39,355 nucleotides of DNA from an uncultured Bacteroidales bacterium (GTDB lineage: Bacteria > Bacteroidota > Bacteroidia > Bacteroidales > UBA932). The position numbers and the translations under genes were made by a program. Location: the NCBI GenBank assembly GCA_947367315.1, contig CANBDX010000019.1, positions 1 through 39,355 on the forward strand, written 5' to 3'. Below are positions 7,599-16,623 of this stretch, piece after piece (within the stretch, counting starts at the first letter, position 1; each line of letters begins with the position of its first letter). The notes under the pieces are model-generated. The model worked only from the letters and a program-made list of their open reading frames with translations. It did not search any database and was not told where the DNA came from.

Positions 7599-9014
7599 AT
7601 GAACAGCACACAATACTATTTCAACACTTTCGGGGTTACCGGACCTCAGCTTGAGGAACTGACCGCGACAGCCCTCCGTCATGGAGGAGACTATGCGGAC
7701 CTTTATTTCGAATACACCACCTACTTCAACCTCCTGCTTAAGGACGGAGTCGTATCTTCAGGCGGCTTCCACACCGATTTCGGAGTCGGGATCAGGGTAC
7801 TCAAGGGCGAAAAGACCGGATATGCATATTCAGAGAATACGGACATGCCGGATATGATAAAGGCAGCAAAGGCTGCCTCCGCCATCGCATTAGGCACTAC
7901 CGGCTCACTGAACTATGCAAAGGTCGGCAACCATGCAAACAACTTCTATCCAACAGCGGATTCATGGCGCGCCAAGGACGCAGAAGACCTCCTTCCCTTC
8001 CTCACTTCGCTTGAAAAAGCCATAGTTTCAAAAGACACCCGGATAATCAAGGTGATTGCTCGTCTTTCCGACTCAGTGAGCGACGTCATGATGTACAACT
8101 CGCTCGGGGAACTGGTCTGTGACACACGCCCGATGGGCAGTGTGACGGCAACAGCGATTTTCCAGCATAACGGCAAGACGGAAAACAAGACAGTATCCAG
8201 AAGTTTCAGGCATGGCAGCGAAATGATCGGCCAGTCGCTTATCGATGAAATCGCACAGGATATTGTGGAAGGCATAGACGCAAGGTTCGAAGCCACACGT
8301 CCGAAAGGAGGGCAGATGAATGTGGTGATGGGCGCAGGCGCTTCCGGAATCCTTCTCCACGAAGCTATGGGACATGCATTCGAGGCAGACTTCAACCGCA
8401 AGGGTCAGTCCATATTTTCAGAAAAGATGGGAATGCAGGTATGCCCGAAGGGTGTAAGTGTGGTGGATGACGGAACGTTGATGTGGAACAGAGGTTCGGG
8501 CAATCATGACGACGAAGGTGTAGCTGGAGAAAAGACATATATGGTAAAGGACGGAATACTCAATTCCTATCTGCACGACAGGATCAGTGCCGCATCATAT
8601 GGTGTCAGACCGACCGGAAACGGAAGAAGGGAAAATTTCCGATATAACCCTATACCGCGAATGAGGGCCACCTACATGGAAAACGGCGACTCGGATCCGG
8701 GATCGATTATAGCGTCCATACGAAACGGCATCTATGTGGACGAGTTCTCCAACGGCCAGGTGAAGATCGGGGAAGGAGACTTCACATTCTACGTAAAAAG
8801 CGGATACATGATAGAAAACGGCAGGCTGACAGCCCCGGTAAAGGATATAAACATCATAGGAAACGGTCCTCAGGCACTTTCGGATATCCTGGCAGTGGGT
8901 AATGACCTGAAGATAGACAACGGCACATGGACATGTGGCAAGGAACAGAGCGTACCGGTATCGTGCGGAATGCCTACAGTCCTTATAAGCAGTCTGACGG
9001 TAGGAGGAGAATAA
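7599..9014 (+). CDS. tldD: TldD metalloprotease subunit
   Basis: A 471-residue TldD-type peptidase (family U62). The zinc motif HEAMGHAFE gives H254, E255 and H259, and a conserved cysteine in VSCGMP (C456) near the C terminus is the probable further ligand. In E. coli TldD and TldE (PmbA) form a heterodimer that degrades unfolded peptides threaded into it, matures microcin B17 and destroys the CcdA antitoxin. The partner starts one base after this stop. The placement just downstream of a zeta-like kinase is notable given the CcdA precedent, though no link is shown. Confidence 0.93.
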   Translation: MNSTQYYFNTFGVTGPQLEELTATALRHGGDYADLYFEYTTYFNLLLKDGVVSSGGFHTDFGVGIRVLKGEKTGYAYSENTDMPDMIKAAKAASAIALGTTGSLNYAKVGNHANNFYPTADSWRAKDAEDLLPFLTSLEKAIVSKDTRIIKVIARLSDSVSDVMMYNSLGELVCDTRPMGSVTATAIFQHNGKTENKTVSRSFRHGSEMIGQSLIDEIAQDIVEGIDARFEATRPKGGQMNVVMGAGASGILLHEAMGHAFEADFNRKGQSIFSEKMGMQVCPKGVSVVDDGTLMWNRGSGNHDDEGVAGEKTYMVKDGILNSYLHDRISAASYGVRPTGNGRRENFRYNPIPRMRATYMENGDSDPGSIIASIRNGIYVDEFSNGQVKIGEGDFTFYVKSGYMIENGRLTAPVKDINIIGNGPQALSDILAVGNDLKIDNGTWTCGKEQSVPVSCGMPTVLISSLTVGGE

Positions 9015-9015
9015 C

Positions 9016-10395
9016 ATGAGCATAATCACAGAAAAGGAAAAGATAATAGCGCACAAGTGCGTGGAATACGCCCTCAGGCATGGGGCATCAGCAGTGCGCG
9101 TGTCGCTGAACAAAAGCACCAACGACGGATGCACCATCCTCAACGGAGAGCTCGACAAGGTCACGCATGCTGCCGACAGGTCCGTATTCATATATATATA
9201 TGCAGACAGCAGATACGGAACGTTCTCCACAAACAGACTTTCCGATGCGGAACTTGAAGAATTCATTTCAGGCGCCATACGCATGGTTAAAATGCTCGGA
9301 GAAGACGCATGCAGAAGCCTTCCTGAGCCGGACAGGACGGCAAAGGACGCTGTGACCGGTCTGGAACTGGGACTTTACGACGGCAGATACCTTGACGCCG
9401 ACGTGCAGGAGAGGCTGGACAGGGCACATGCTATATCAATCATCGAAGAAAATGCCGTCGATACGGCGGAAGGATATACGGTACTCTCTGAGGAATGCGA
9501 GTACAACGAGTCATTTGACGACATGTACCTGATTGATTCCCAAGGGTTCGAGGGACGTCACACGGAGACTTCATTCTCCTGCTTTTCGGAAATAACCATA
9601 GCAGACAAGGAAGGAAACAGATTCAGCGGATACTGGTGGGACATGTCGCCTGAATATGACCGCCTCGACTTTCAGGAATGCGGAAGAAACGCACTGCAGA
9701 AGGCCGTAAGCCAGATAGGTCCGAAGAAAAGAAGAAGCGGAAGATACAGGATGGTTGTGGACAGAAACGTCGCTTCCAGGCTTGTGTCGCCTCTGATCAA
9801 CGCTCTGAACGCCACATCCATACAGCAGAAGATGTCTTTCCTCGAAGGCACAAAGGACAGGAAGGTCTTCTCAGAAGGGATGACACTCAAGGACATGGCC
9901 AGAACGCCAGGAAAGACAGGGTCAAGACTGTTCGACTCGGAAGGAGTGTCCACCACAGATGCTCCTGTCATTGAAAACGGAGTGGTGAAAAAGTACTTCG
10001 TGAACACCTACATGGCAAACAAGATGGGGATATCCCCTACCGTAGAGGACATCTCAAGACCTTGTCTCATGCCATATATGAAGGGCAATCCATTGATGTC
10101 CGGAGAAAAATCAATATCTTTGGAAGATATTTTGCGTTACTGCGGCAGCGGCATTCTGGTGACCGGCTTCAACGGCGGCAACAGCAACCCTGTCACCGGT
10201 GATTTCTCGTTCGGAATAGAAGGTTTTGCCTTCAGCCGTGGAAAGATAACCCATCCGGTGAGGGAGATGCTCATAACAGGCAACCTGACAGGGCTCTGGA
10301 ACAACCTTACCGCTGTAGGAACGGATGCACGCAGCAGCTCAAGATGGCAGATCCCGACCATGGCATTTGAAGAAGTGTCATTCTCGGGCGAATAA
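9016..10395 (+). CDS. pmbA: TldE/PmbA subunit of the TldD/TldE protease
   Basis: A 459-residue TldD/PmbA family protein lacking the HExxxH motif, as expected of the TldE partner. The central fold is recognisable (YRMVVDRNVASRLVSPL, LFDSEGVSTTDAPVIENGV, and the C-terminal GNLTGLWNNLTAVGTDARSS in outline). It starts 1 nt after tldD stops, so the two are almost certainly co-translated. In E. coli TldE shapes the chamber while TldD carries the active site. slyD follows after 15 bp. Confidence 0.9.
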   Translation: MSIITEKEKIIAHKCVEYALRHGASAVRVSLNKSTNDGCTILNGELDKVTHAADRSVFIYIYADSRYGTFSTNRLSDAELEEFISGAIRMVKMLGEDACRSLPEPDRTAKDAVTGLELGLYDGRYLDADVQERLDRAHAISIIEENAVDTAEGYTVLSEECEYNESFDDMYLIDSQGFEGRHTETSFSCFSEITIADKEGNRFSGYWWDMSPEYDRLDFQECGRNALQKAVSQIGPKKRRSGRYRMVVDRNVASRLVSPLINALNATSIQQKMSFLEGTKDRKVFSEGMTLKDMARTPGKTGSRLFDSEGVSTTDAPVIENGVVKKYFVNTYMANKMGISPTVEDISRPCLMPYMKGNPLMSGEKSISLEDILRYCGSGILVTGFNGGNSNPVTGDFSFGIEGFAFSRGKITHPVREMLITGNLTGLWNNLTAVGTDARSSSRWQIPTMAFEEVSFSGE

Positions 10396-10410
10396 GAAAT
10401 ATAAACACAC

Positions 10411-11004
10411 ATGGATATGAAAATCGGAAACAACAAAGTAGTGGAGTTCGCATATGAGCTCGAAGTGGACGGAAACGTAGTGGATCACACAACAAAGGAA
10501 AGACCTCTCGACTATATACACGGAACAGGCAGCCTGCTTCCAAAGCTCGAAGCACACATAGAAGGCATGGAACCGGGAGACAAGTTTGACGTAACTCTCG
10601 CTCCTGCAGACGGATACGGAGAAGTGGACCCGGACAGGGTCATCGACCTTCCGAAAGCGGCTTTCGAAGTGAACGGAGAAATCCGCGAAGACCTTCTCGT
10701 GCCGGGCAACACAATCCCGATGCTTAACAGCATGGGAGCCGTAATTCCGGGCGTAGTCATGGAAGTCGGCGAGGACACGGTAAAGATGGACCTCAACCAC
10801 CAGATGGCCGGAAAGACCCTGCATTTCACCGGTGAGATCATCACAGTACGCGAGGCTACAGAAAAAGAGCTCACAGAGGGGCTTCACGGCGAATTCGTAC
10901 ACACATGCGGATGCGGCGGATGCCACGGCCATGACGGTGAGTGCGGAGGAAACTGCGGAGAAGGAAACGACGGAGAGTGCGGCTGCGGATGCGGATGCCA
11001 CTGA
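10411..11004 (+). CDS. slyD: SlyD-type FKBP peptidyl-prolyl cis-trans isomerase
   Basis: A 197-residue FKBP with the SlyD architecture: FKBP halves at about 1-70 and 125-150, an inserted IF chaperone flap (about 70-125, LPKAAF to NHQMAGKTLHF), and a C-terminal metal-binding tail. The tail (from about 164) has 9 cysteines and 4 histidines in Gly-rich CGCGG-like repeats, comparable to the nickel-binding tail of E. coli SlyD. It acts in the cytosol as folding helper and possible Ni/Zn store. A start at the second Met (two codons on) is equally possible. It lies within the tldD-abcF run. Confidence 0.9.
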   Translation: MDMKIGNNKVVEFAYELEVDGNVVDHTTKERPLDYIHGTGSLLPKLEAHIEGMEPGDKFDVTLAPADGYGEVDPDRVIDLPKAAFEVNGEIREDLLVPGNTIPMLNSMGAVIPGVVMEVGEDTVKMDLNHQMAGKTLHFTGEIITVREATEKELTEGLHGEFVHTCGCGGCHGHDGECGGNCGEGNDGECGCGCGCH

Positions 11005-11019
11005 TATAGGTAATTTCCG

Positions 11020-12144
11020 ATGAAGACCGCCGTCGTCATACTCAACTGGAACACGGAAGGCTTCCTGAGAGACTTCCTTCCTCCCCTGCTGGAGTCTGTA
11101 AAGGACACGGCGGGGGCCGAAGTAATTGTGGCGGACAATGCATCGGAGGACGGCAGCATCAGGCTGATGGAAAGCAGTTTCCCTGCAGTCAGGACCATCA
11201 GATTCAGTTCGAATCTCGGTTTCACGGGAGGCTACAACGAGGCTTTCAGGCAGATATGCGCCGATGAAGATCCGGAATACCTCGTCCTTATCAATTCAGA
11301 CATTGAAGTGACCGGAGGATGGCTCCAGCCGCTTGTGGACTGGATGGACACTCATCCTGAATGCGGAGCATGCGCACCAAAGCTGCACAGCTGGTACGAA
11401 CGAGATAAGTTCGAATATGCCGGTGCAGCAGGAGGCTATATCGACAGATACGGCTACCCATTCTGCCGTGGAAGGGTGCTCAAGCGCCTCGACACGGACC
11501 ATGGGCAATATGATGCACCGGCTGACGTATTCTGGGCCACAGGAGCCTGTCTGATGGTAAGAGCCGAAGCATTCCGCTGCGCCGGAGGCCTTGACGGAAG
11601 ATTTTTCGCCCACATGGAGGAAATCGACCTCTGCTGGAAGATGCAGCTTGAAGGCTGGAAGGTGACGGTAATACCGGAATCAGTGGTATATCACGTGGGA
11701 GGCGGAACGCTTCCTGCCGAATCGCCGTTCAAGCTTTACCTCAACTACAGGAACAATCTGCTGATGCTGGAAAACAATCTTGCAAAGACCTTTGCTTTGC
11801 AGGAAATCAGAAAAGGACGACCGGCAGACAAAGCGGCAGAATCAGGGCTCAGGAGGGCAGTCAGGAGAATCCGTTTCAGGAAATGCCTTGACGGACTTTC
11901 TGCCGCCGTATATCTGCTGATGCTACGCAAAAAGGCATTTGACGCCGTCATAAAGGCGCATAAGGATGCAGCCAGGATGGGAAGAATCCCGGAAATGAAT
12001 GAGATTGTGGAATATCTCTCCGAAAGGGTGAAGGCAAACGCCACGGTGAAGGGAATATACCGGAAATGGATAATTTCCGAAGCATTGGTCAAAGGAAAGC
12101 ACATATTCGGGTGCATTAGGGAAAGTGATTTCGTAAACATATAA
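11020..12144 (+). CDS. Family 2 glycosyltransferase (rhamnosyltransferase-like)
   Basis: A 374-residue GT-A fold enzyme. The nucleotide-binding start is VVILNWNTEGFL, followed by VADNASEDGS, the metal-binding NSDIEV motif (DxD position), the acceptor block WATGACLMVR, and FAHMEEIDLCWKM with the catalytic-base ED-like pair. This order fits WbbL-like GT2 enzymes that add a sugar to polysaccharide or lipid-linked acceptors at the inner face of the membrane. The C-terminal 120 residues are basic and helical without clear transmembrane segments. No other glycan genes are adjacent, so the acceptor is unknown. Confidence 0.85.
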   Translation: MKTAVVILNWNTEGFLRDFLPPLLESVKDTAGAEVIVADNASEDGSIRLMESSFPAVRTIRFSSNLGFTGGYNEAFRQICADEDPEYLVLINSDIEVTGGWLQPLVDWMDTHPECGACAPKLHSWYERDKFEYAGAAGGYIDRYGYPFCRGRVLKRLDTDHGQYDAPADVFWATGACLMVRAEAFRCAGGLDGRFFAHMEEIDLCWKMQLEGWKVTVIPESVVYHVGGGTLPAESPFKLYLNYRNNLLMLENNLAKTFALQEIRKGRPADKAAESGLRRAVRRIRFRKCLDGLSAAVYLLMLRKKAFDAVIKAHKDAARMGRIPEMNEIVEYLSERVKANATVKGIYRKWIISEALVKGKHIFGCIRESDFVNI

Positions 12145-12149
12145 GAATC

Positions 12150-13508
12150 ATGAAGATAATAATTGCAGGAGCAGGAGAAGTCGGCTCACATCTGGCGAAG
12201 CTTCTCAGCAACGAATCCAATGAGATTACCGTCATAGACAGCAATCCGGAAAGGCTTGAGGCCCTGAGGAGCAACACGGACGTAATAACAGTAGAAGGAA
12301 ACCCGTCTGCCATCAAGGTGCTTCAGGAAGCCGGCGCTGCAACGGCCGACCTGTTCATTGCAGTGAATCCGTCCCTGTCGCAGGATGTGAACATCGTCAG
12401 TGCGATGCTTGCAAAGAGACTCGGCAGCAAAAGGGCAACTGCACGTATCAACAACGAGGAATATCTTTCATATGAAAACAAATATCTGTTCACTGAGATG
12501 GGAATAGACCTGCTGTTCTATCCGGAAAAGATAGCGGCCGGAGAAATCATGGACCTGCTCAAACGGACGGCATCCTCAGACTCCCTTGACTTTGCAAGAG
12601 GAAAGCTCCACATGGCGGTATTCAAGCTTGAAGAGGAATCTCCTCTCATAGGCATGAACATGGCTGAATTCAGTGAACTTGCGGCAAAGGAGGGACAGAA
12701 ATTCAGAGTCGTGGCCATAGCCAGGCACAACGACACTATCATCCCTAAATTCGACACGAAATTCAAGTATCACGACCTTGTGTTCATCATCTCCAAGCGC
12801 GAAGGCATGGACATGCTGATGCAATATGTCGGCAAGCAGAACATCGAGGTGAACAATGTGATGATTCTCGGAGGCAGCCCTATCGGAGAAATGCTGGCAA
12901 AGCAGCTGGCAAAGCAGATAGACACTGTCAAAATCATAGAAATGAGCAGGGAGAAATGCATGGAACTATCAGAAAAACTTCCTGACAATGTGATTGTCGT
13001 AAACGGTGACGGAAGAAATTCCGACATGCTTCTGGAAGAGTCCATCAAGGAGTATGATGCTTTTGTTGCTGTGACCAACAATACGGAGACCAACATCCTG
13101 GCCTGCGTAGCTGCAAAGCGTCTCGGCATTCCGAGGACAATAGCCGAAGTGGAAAACCTCGAATACATCAAGCTTGCGGAAAGCATAGGAGTGGACGCAG
13201 TCATAAACAAGAAGCTCATCACAGCCGGCAGGATATTCAAGTTCACCCTCAGCAACAAGGTGCGGTTCGTCAAATACATGAGCGGTACAAATGCCGAGGT
13301 TCTGGAATTCATCGTGGCTCCGGACACAAAGATCACGAAAGTACCTCTCAAGGACATGAATTTCCCTCGCAACGCCATCATAGGAGGCATCATCAGAGGC
13401 AACGAATCTCATATCGCTGTGGGAGACACGCAGATACAGGCATATGACCGTGTAGCTGTCTTCGCCCTTCCGGAAGCAGTGAAGGAAGTGGATAAATTCT
13501 TCAAGTAG
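12150..13508 (+). CDS. trkA: Trk potassium uptake regulatory subunit TrkA
   Basis: A 452-residue tandem RCK protein: RCK_N 1 with the Rossmann motif GAGEVG (7-12), RCK_C 1 (about 140-220), RCK_N 2 beginning VMILGGSPIGEML (about 230), and RCK_C 2 at the C terminus. TrkA binds NAD(H)/ATP on the cytosolic face and gates the TrkH potassium channel. In Bacteroidales trkA is often followed by trkH; here an ABC-F gene follows after 6 bp and no trkH is in the window. The second Rossmann motif GGSPIG lacks the classical third glycine spacing, as is usual in such tandem proteins. Confidence 0.92.
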   Translation: MKIIIAGAGEVGSHLAKLLSNESNEITVIDSNPERLEALRSNTDVITVEGNPSAIKVLQEAGAATADLFIAVNPSLSQDVNIVSAMLAKRLGSKRATARINNEEYLSYENKYLFTEMGIDLLFYPEKIAAGEIMDLLKRTASSDSLDFARGKLHMAVFKLEEESPLIGMNMAEFSELAAKEGQKFRVVAIARHNDTIIPKFDTKFKYHDLVFIISKREGMDMLMQYVGKQNIEVNNVMILGGSPIGEMLAKQLAKQIDTVKIIEMSREKCMELSEKLPDNVIVVNGDGRNSDMLLEESIKEYDAFVAVTNNTETNILACVAAKRLGIPRTIAEVENLEYIKLAESIGVDAVINKKLITAGRIFKFTLSNKVRFVKYMSGTNAEVLEFIVAPDTKITKVPLKDMNFPRNAIIGGIIRGNESHIAVGDTQIQAYDRVAVFALPEAVKEVDKFFK

Positions 13509-13514
13509 ACATTC

Positions 13515-15404
13515 ATGGCCAGTTATCTCCAGATAGAGAACATATCGAAAAGCTACGGACCTAAGGTCCTATTCGAGAAGATCGGATTCAACATAAATGA
13601 GGGCGACAAAATCGCTCTCATTGCTCCTAATGGTACAGGCAAGACATCGCTGATGAGGATCCTTGCAGGAAAGGACAAGTCCGACTCGGGAGGAAAGATA
13701 ATGTTCCTCAAGGACATCAAGATCGCCTTTCTGGAGCAGGACTACCCTTTCGATCCGGAGAAGACAATATTCGACCAGGTGATGTCATCCAGCCAGGAAT
13801 TCACTCAGGGGCTTGACCAGGAGCATCTCTGGGAATATGAGCACCGGGTGCTGAAATTCCTGACTAATTTCAATCTTCCAGACCCGGAGCAGAAGATGAA
13901 GGAGCTCTCCGGAGGAGAAGTGAAGAGGGTCGCTCTGACCCAGATGCTGGCCAGCGAGGCTGAGTTCTTCATAATGGACGAGCCTACCAACCATCTCGAC
14001 ATCGATGCCATCGAGTTCCTCGAGGGTTACCTGAGCCGTTCAAGATGTACCCTTCTGATGGTGACGCACGACCGTTATTTCCTTGACAGAGTGTGCAATA
14101 CCGTCATGGAGATGGACCACGGGGCCATATACACCTATCGCGGCAACTATCAGAACTTCCTTGAAAAACGCGAGGAGAGAATTGCCAACTACAATGCGGA
14201 AACCGACAAGGTCCGCAACATCCTTCGACGCGAGCTGGAATGGATACGCAGCACCCCATGCGCCCGCACTGGCAAGGCCCGTTATCGTATAAACGCATTC
14301 TACGACCTTAAGGACAGGGCATCCCAGGTATATACCCAAAAGCAGGTGAACATGGATCCGATTAAAGGTTCCACACGTCTCGGAACCAAGATCATCAACT
14401 GCAAAGACCTGAGTTTCCATTATGGAGACCAGTGCTATCTGGACAGATTCACCTACAATTTCCAGCGATACGAGAAAGTCGGCATCGTAGGACGTAACGG
14501 AGCGGGAAAATCCACCTTTCTCAATATACTGACGGGATGTTTCGCTTCTGAAGATTCCCACGCTTCGCCCGGAATGGCACAGGTCGCATCAGCCACGTCA
14601 TCGCAAGGCATTTCAGAGCAGTGGCAATCCTCCGCAAGAATGACCGGAAGCATTGAACACGGTGAATCACTGAAAATCGGCTACTACCACCAGAGCGGAA
14701 TGTCATTCAACCCGGCTGACACGGTCCTCGACATCGTGAACGACACATGGCTTCTGAACCGCTTCCTCTTCCCTCACGAAATGCTCAACAACAAAGTCGG
14801 GAAGCTAAGCGGAGGAGAAAGACGCAGACTATACCTGCTCACGATACTCATGCAGCAGCCGAACCTGCTGATACTGGACGAGCCTACAAACGACCTTGAC
14901 ATCGTCACCCTCAACATCCTGGAGGAATATCTGAAGGAATTCAGCGGGTCGCTTATCATCGTATCCCATGACCGTCACTTCCTGGACAAGCTTGTGGACC
15001 ACCTATTCATATTCTGCGGAAACGGTCAGGTAAAGGACTTCGTTGGAAGCTACAGCGAATACCGTGAATTCATCAAGGAATACGAAGCCGAGCAGCGGGC
15101 TGCGGCACGTGCTGAAGAGAAGGCGGCAAAGGAAAAGGCGGCGAAAGAAGCGGCCATGTCAGCGCCGTCTGAAACTCCTGCGAGGAAAAAGAAGCTCACC
15201 TACAAGGAGCAGAAGGAACTGGAGCAGCTGGAAGCCGACCTAGAGAAGCTTGCAGCTGAAAAGGAAGGACTGGAAGCCGGACTCAGCAGCGGCACAATGC
15301 CGTTTGACAAGCTTCAGGAGGCCTCGGAACGAATCGGACAGATCATACTCGAGACAGACGAAAAAGAGCTCCGTCTTCTGGATCTCTATGAAATGCAGTC
15401 GTAG
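13515..15404 (+). CDS. ABC-F family ATPase (Uup-like) carrying an in-frame insertion
   Basis: A 629-residue soluble protein with two ABC domains. The first has Walker A APNGTGKT (37-44), LSGGE and Walker B FIMDEPTNHLD; the second has VGRNGAGKST, LSGGERRR and LILDEPTNDLD. A charged C-terminal coiled coil (about 540-629) is of the Uup type. ABC-F proteins act on ribosomes or, for Uup, also on branched DNA. Between LTG and TGSIEHGE in domain 2, residues 344-377 form a Ser/Ala/Gln-rich stretch that does not belong to the family. The DNA there resembles a dispersed palindromic repeat (see the repeat entry). The stop is 5 bp from the convergent LacI gene. Confidence 0.9.
   Translation: MASYLQIENISKSYGPKVLFEKIGFNINEGDKIALIAPNGTGKTSLMRILAGKDKSDSGGKIMFLKDIKIAFLEQDYPFDPEKTIFDQVMSSSQEFTQGLDQEHLWEYEHRVLKFLTNFNLPDPEQKMKELSGGEVKRVALTQMLASEAEFFIMDEPTNHLDIDAIEFLEGYLSRSRCTLLMVTHDRYFLDRVCNTVMEMDHGAIYTYRGNYQNFLEKREERIANYNAETDKVRNILRRELEWIRSTPCARTGKARYRINAFYDLKDRASQVYTQKQVNMDPIKGSTRLGTKIINCKDLSFHYGDQCYLDRFTYNFQRYEKVGIVGRNGAGKSTFLNILTGCFASEDSHASPGMAQVASATSSQGISEQWQSSARMTGSIEHGESLKIGYYHQSGMSFNPADTVLDIVNDTWLLNRFLFPHEMLNNKVGKLSGGERRRLYLLTILMQQPNLLILDEPTNDLDIVTLNILEEYLKEFSGSLIIVSHDRHFLDKLVDHLFIFCGNGQVKDFVGSYSEYREFIKEYEAEQRAAARAEEKAAKEKAAKEAAMSAPSETPARKKKLTYKEQKELEQLEADLEKLAAEKEGLEAGLSSGTMPFDKLQEASERIGQIILETDEKELRLLDLYEMQS
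14547..14645. repeat. Palindromic repeat element inserted in frame in the ABC-F gene
   Basis: This segment of about 100 bp holds two imperfect hairpins: ATTCC (14554-14558)/GGAAT (14571-14575), and GTCAT (14597-14601)/ATGAC (14640-14644), the latter with nearby CGCAAG copies at 14602-14607 and 14633-14638. It adds about 34 codons without a stop. Its minus-strand half at 14579-14551 aligns with the kdgK-eda spacer copy (17666-17694) at roughly 22 of 29 positions. The GTCAT...TGCG/CCGGG composition is that of dispersed intergenic repeats. Confidence 0.6.
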
Positions 15405-15409
15405 GATTC

Positions 15410-16471
15410 CTACAGATAATAATCGCAATTGTATATATTCAGGATATCCATCTGAGTATAGTTATCCCTCTTGAGCGGATACTTGCCCAAAAGCAGATAA
15501 TCAACCATGGCATTTACCGCTGCTATGGTCTGGGTATCAGTATGTTGCGCAATCAGGACCTGCACCTGTCCGGACCTCAGGAATGCCAGATTCTTGTCCA
15601 GGACATCAAATCCTACCACACGGCAGTCTTTCAGACCTCTGCGTCTTATGTAGTCCGCCACCAGATGCACGCGTGAATTGAACATCACTATGAATTTTTC
15701 TCCATCGACCCCGTCAAAGACTGCATCAAGAGTGGCATCAATGGCATTCTTATCCTTAGGATGGATAAAAACATTCTCGACGACAGTATCCGGATAGTGT
15801 TCGCCTATATAATCCACAAAGCCGGTCCTGCGGACCACGGTAGGATCCGAAAGTCCCTTCTTGTCTCGTGCAATCCTCACAACATATACCTTTTCGGGCA
15901 CTTTCCGTCCGTCGGTAAGGATATCTGCACAAAGATAACCGCTCTGATACATCGGCATGCCGAAATAAGCCAGATACGAATCGTCTTCGAGCTTGGAATC
16001 CACATAGATATACGGTATCCCCCGCTGCGACAGTTCCTGTGTGAACTTTATGGTCTCGGAACGGAACATCGGTGCAATCAGCACTCCTGATGGGGGATCC
16101 TCCAGAATCCGCCTGCAGACATCCTGGAATGATTCCAGATCATACTGGTCATATTTTACAGGACGTACCTCTATGCCGTATCTTGAAACAAGTTCCGCAG
16201 CTTCCTTGATACCCTTGTCGGTCAGCGACCAGAATTCTCCAGTGAAATATTCAGGAATGACACAAAGTATTACACGTTCCTTCTGAGATGCAAGAAGCGA
16301 TGCATGAATATTCGGCTTGAAACCAAGTTCCTCAATCACCTTCAGGACCTTTTCCTTGCTCTTGGCAGACACCTCTCCACGGTTATGCAGAACACGGTCC
16401 ACAGTGCCTTTCGATACACCGGCGACGCGAGCCACATCATTAATTGTCACCTTATTACATTCCTTATTCAT
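15410..16471 (-). CDS. LacI-family transcriptional regulator of the kdgK-eda-exuT unit
   Basis: A 353-residue repressor. The N-terminal helix-turn-helix and hinge are textbook LacI (TINDVARVAGVSKGTVDRVL, then hinge helix FKPNIHASLLAS). A periplasmic-binding-protein-like sugar domain follows (about 62-345). It is divergently transcribed from kdgK, and a 30-bp palindrome lies between the two genes. I infer that it represses the keto-deoxygluconate genes and possibly itself, with a sugar acid or intermediate as inducer. The 3' end is 5 bp from the convergent ABC-F stop. Confidence 0.9.
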   Translation of the reverse strand: MNKECNKVTINDVARVAGVSKGTVDRVLHNRGEVSAKSKEKVLKVIEELGFKPNIHASLLASQKERVILCVIPEYFTGEFWSLTDKGIKEAAELVSRYGIEVRPVKYDQYDLESFQDVCRRILEDPPSGVLIAPMFRSETIKFTQELSQRGIPYIYVDSKLEDDSYLAYFGMPMYQSGYLCADILTDGRKVPEKVYVVRIARDKKGLSDPTVVRRTGFVDYIGEHYPDTVVENVFIHPKDKNAIDATLDAVFDGVDGEKFIVMFNSRVHLVADYIRRRGLKDCRVVGFDVLDKNLAFLRSGQVQVLIAQHTDTQTIAAVNAMVDYLLLGKYPLKRDNYTQMDILNIYNCDYYL

Positions 16472-16493
16472 AAGTCACCGAGAATTAATCCTA

Positions 16494-16524
16494 CAAATAT
16501 CCGAAATTTATTTTTCATATCAAA
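16494..16524 (-). promoter_or_regulatory. Promoter of the LacI-family regulator
   Basis: On the minus strand TTTG (16524-16521) is followed after 19 nt by GATATTTG (16501-16494), one mismatch from the -7 consensus. The start codon is 23 nt downstream. The -33 element touches the operator-like palindrome, which begins at 16528. Confidence 0.6.
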
Positions 16525-16527
16525 CAG

Positions 16528-16557
16528 CAAATTTCCGTGAACGGGCACGGAAATTTG
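16528..16557. promoter_or_regulatory. 30-bp palindromic operator candidate between lacI-type gene and kdgK
   Basis: CAAATTTCCGTG (16528-16539) and CACGGAAATTTG (16546-16557) are perfect inverted repeats separated by AACGGG. The palindrome lies upstream of the kdgK -7 element (16570-16577), covering where its -33 should be, and adjoins the -33 of the divergent regulator gene. It is the only strong palindrome in the 152-bp spacer, so it is the likely binding site of the LacI-family protein. Confidence 0.75.
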
Positions 16558-16569
16558 AGAAATTATTGT

Positions 16570-16577
16570 TACTTTTG
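16570..16577 (+). promoter_or_regulatory. -7 element of the kdgK-eda-exuT promoter
   Basis: TACTTTTG matches TAnnTTTG and lies 46 nt before the kdgK ATG. The expected -33 position (about 16547-16551) is inside the right arm of the palindrome, so a bound repressor would block it. Confidence 0.6.
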
Positions 16578-16623
16578 CACCGATATACTGATTTGTATTA
16601 AAAACATCATAAACCTTAAGAAA

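Noticed and set aside
14453..14706. Minus-strand open frames over the ABC-F insert
   Set aside because: They are by-products of the stop-free repeat and the coding strand; no start context or family similarity.
15401..15413. GTAGGA-T-TCCTAC palindrome between ABC-F and LacI stops as a terminator
   Set aside because: Six-base arms with a one-base loop and no T-run; it mainly reflects the two converging stop codons.
16537..16623. N-terminal extension of KdgK
   Set aside because: It would run through the operator palindrome arm and the -7 promoter element; the family start is at 16624.
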